Below, in pieces: positions 21,363 through 21,394 of a stretch of 21,394 nucleotides of DNA. How positions within the stretch are numbered: position 1 is the first letter of the stretch; every line of letters starts with the position of its first letter. The notes below the pieces were generated by a model. It saw only the letters and a list, made by a program, of their open reading frames with translations. It ran no database searches and was not told the origin of the DNA. The translations under genes and the position numbers were made by a program. Origin of the DNA: an uncultured Collinsella sp. (GTDB lineage: Bacteria; Actinomycetota; Coriobacteriia; Coriobacteriales; Coriobacteriaceae); assembly GCA_900544235.1 (NCBI GenBank), contig UQUL01000033.1:1-21394 (forward strand), given 5' to 3'.

Positions 21363-21394
21363 CTGTCTCTTATACACATCTCCGAGCCCACGAG
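21363..21394. other. Illumina Nextera adapter contamination
   Basis: The last 32 bases are not genomic. CTGTCTCTTATACACATCT (21363-21381) is the 19-bp Tn5 mosaic end, and CCGAGCCCACGAG (21382-21394) continues exactly as the Nextera read-2 adapter. Translated on the minus strand it gives the well-known artefact peptide MCIRDR. Confidence 0.98.

Noticed and set aside
21116..21391. 91-codon minus frame beginning MGSEMCIRDR
   Set aside because: Its start is translated adapter and it is out of frame with trmL.
1..21394. CRISPR array, tRNA or rRNA genes, intact insertion sequence, prophage
   Set aside because: I looked for regular spacer-repeat arrays, cloverleaf-like segments in the gaps and transposase or phage genes and saw none.

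Overview
This 21.4 kb window looks like a draft contig from a high-GC Gram-positive of the Coriobacteriia, most likely Collinsella or a close relative. That rests on the GC-rich codon use, AAGGAG-type ribosome binding sites, gene content and style of intergenic repeats; no rRNA or marker gene confirms it. The right end is artificial: bases 21363-21394 are Illumina Nextera adapter (Tn5 mosaic end plus read-2 adapter), fused to a truncated trmL gene.

Layout. 1-467: no convincing gene, but a long imperfect inverted repeat with an internal 21-bp tandem repeat and a likely decayed frame. 468-2526 (minus): GntR/YtrA-type regulator, ABC ATPase and ABC-2 permease in one operon, with a promoter-operator region. 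2611-4320: prfC (release factor 3) with terminator. 4320-5883: VUT-family (queuosine-precursor-type) transporter with a structured leader, then an SDR oxidoreductase and a strong terminator. 5896-7612 (minus): ung and an EamA/DMT transporter, the latter divergent from a LysR regulator (7771-8637). 8665-10047 (minus): MATE transporter. 10264-13660: rlmA-like and rsmJ-like rRNA methyltransferases, a 4-TM hypothetical, an unlisted 47-aa membrane microprotein, a zinc-ribbon hypothetical and a GNAT acetyltransferase. 13688-13854: structured non-coding DNA. 13916-15919: a Tet(M)/EF-G-like ribosomal-protection-type GTPase. 16013-20778: two paralogous ORC1/CDC6-like AAA ATPases flanking a UvrA2-like ABC ATPase. 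20923-21362: trmL, N-terminus missing.

Themes. Translation and rRNA/tRNA maintenance recur (prfC, rlmA, rsmJ, the Tet-like GTPase, trmL, VUT), as do export functions (ABC, DMT, MATE). The most unusual features are (i) a family of REP-like palindromes with the core AAAGGGAC placed exactly at gene 3' ends, twice supplying the stop codon, and (ii) the paralogous-ATPase / UvrA2 / paralogous-ATPase arrangement, with three phased 10-bp repeats in front of the first ATPase.
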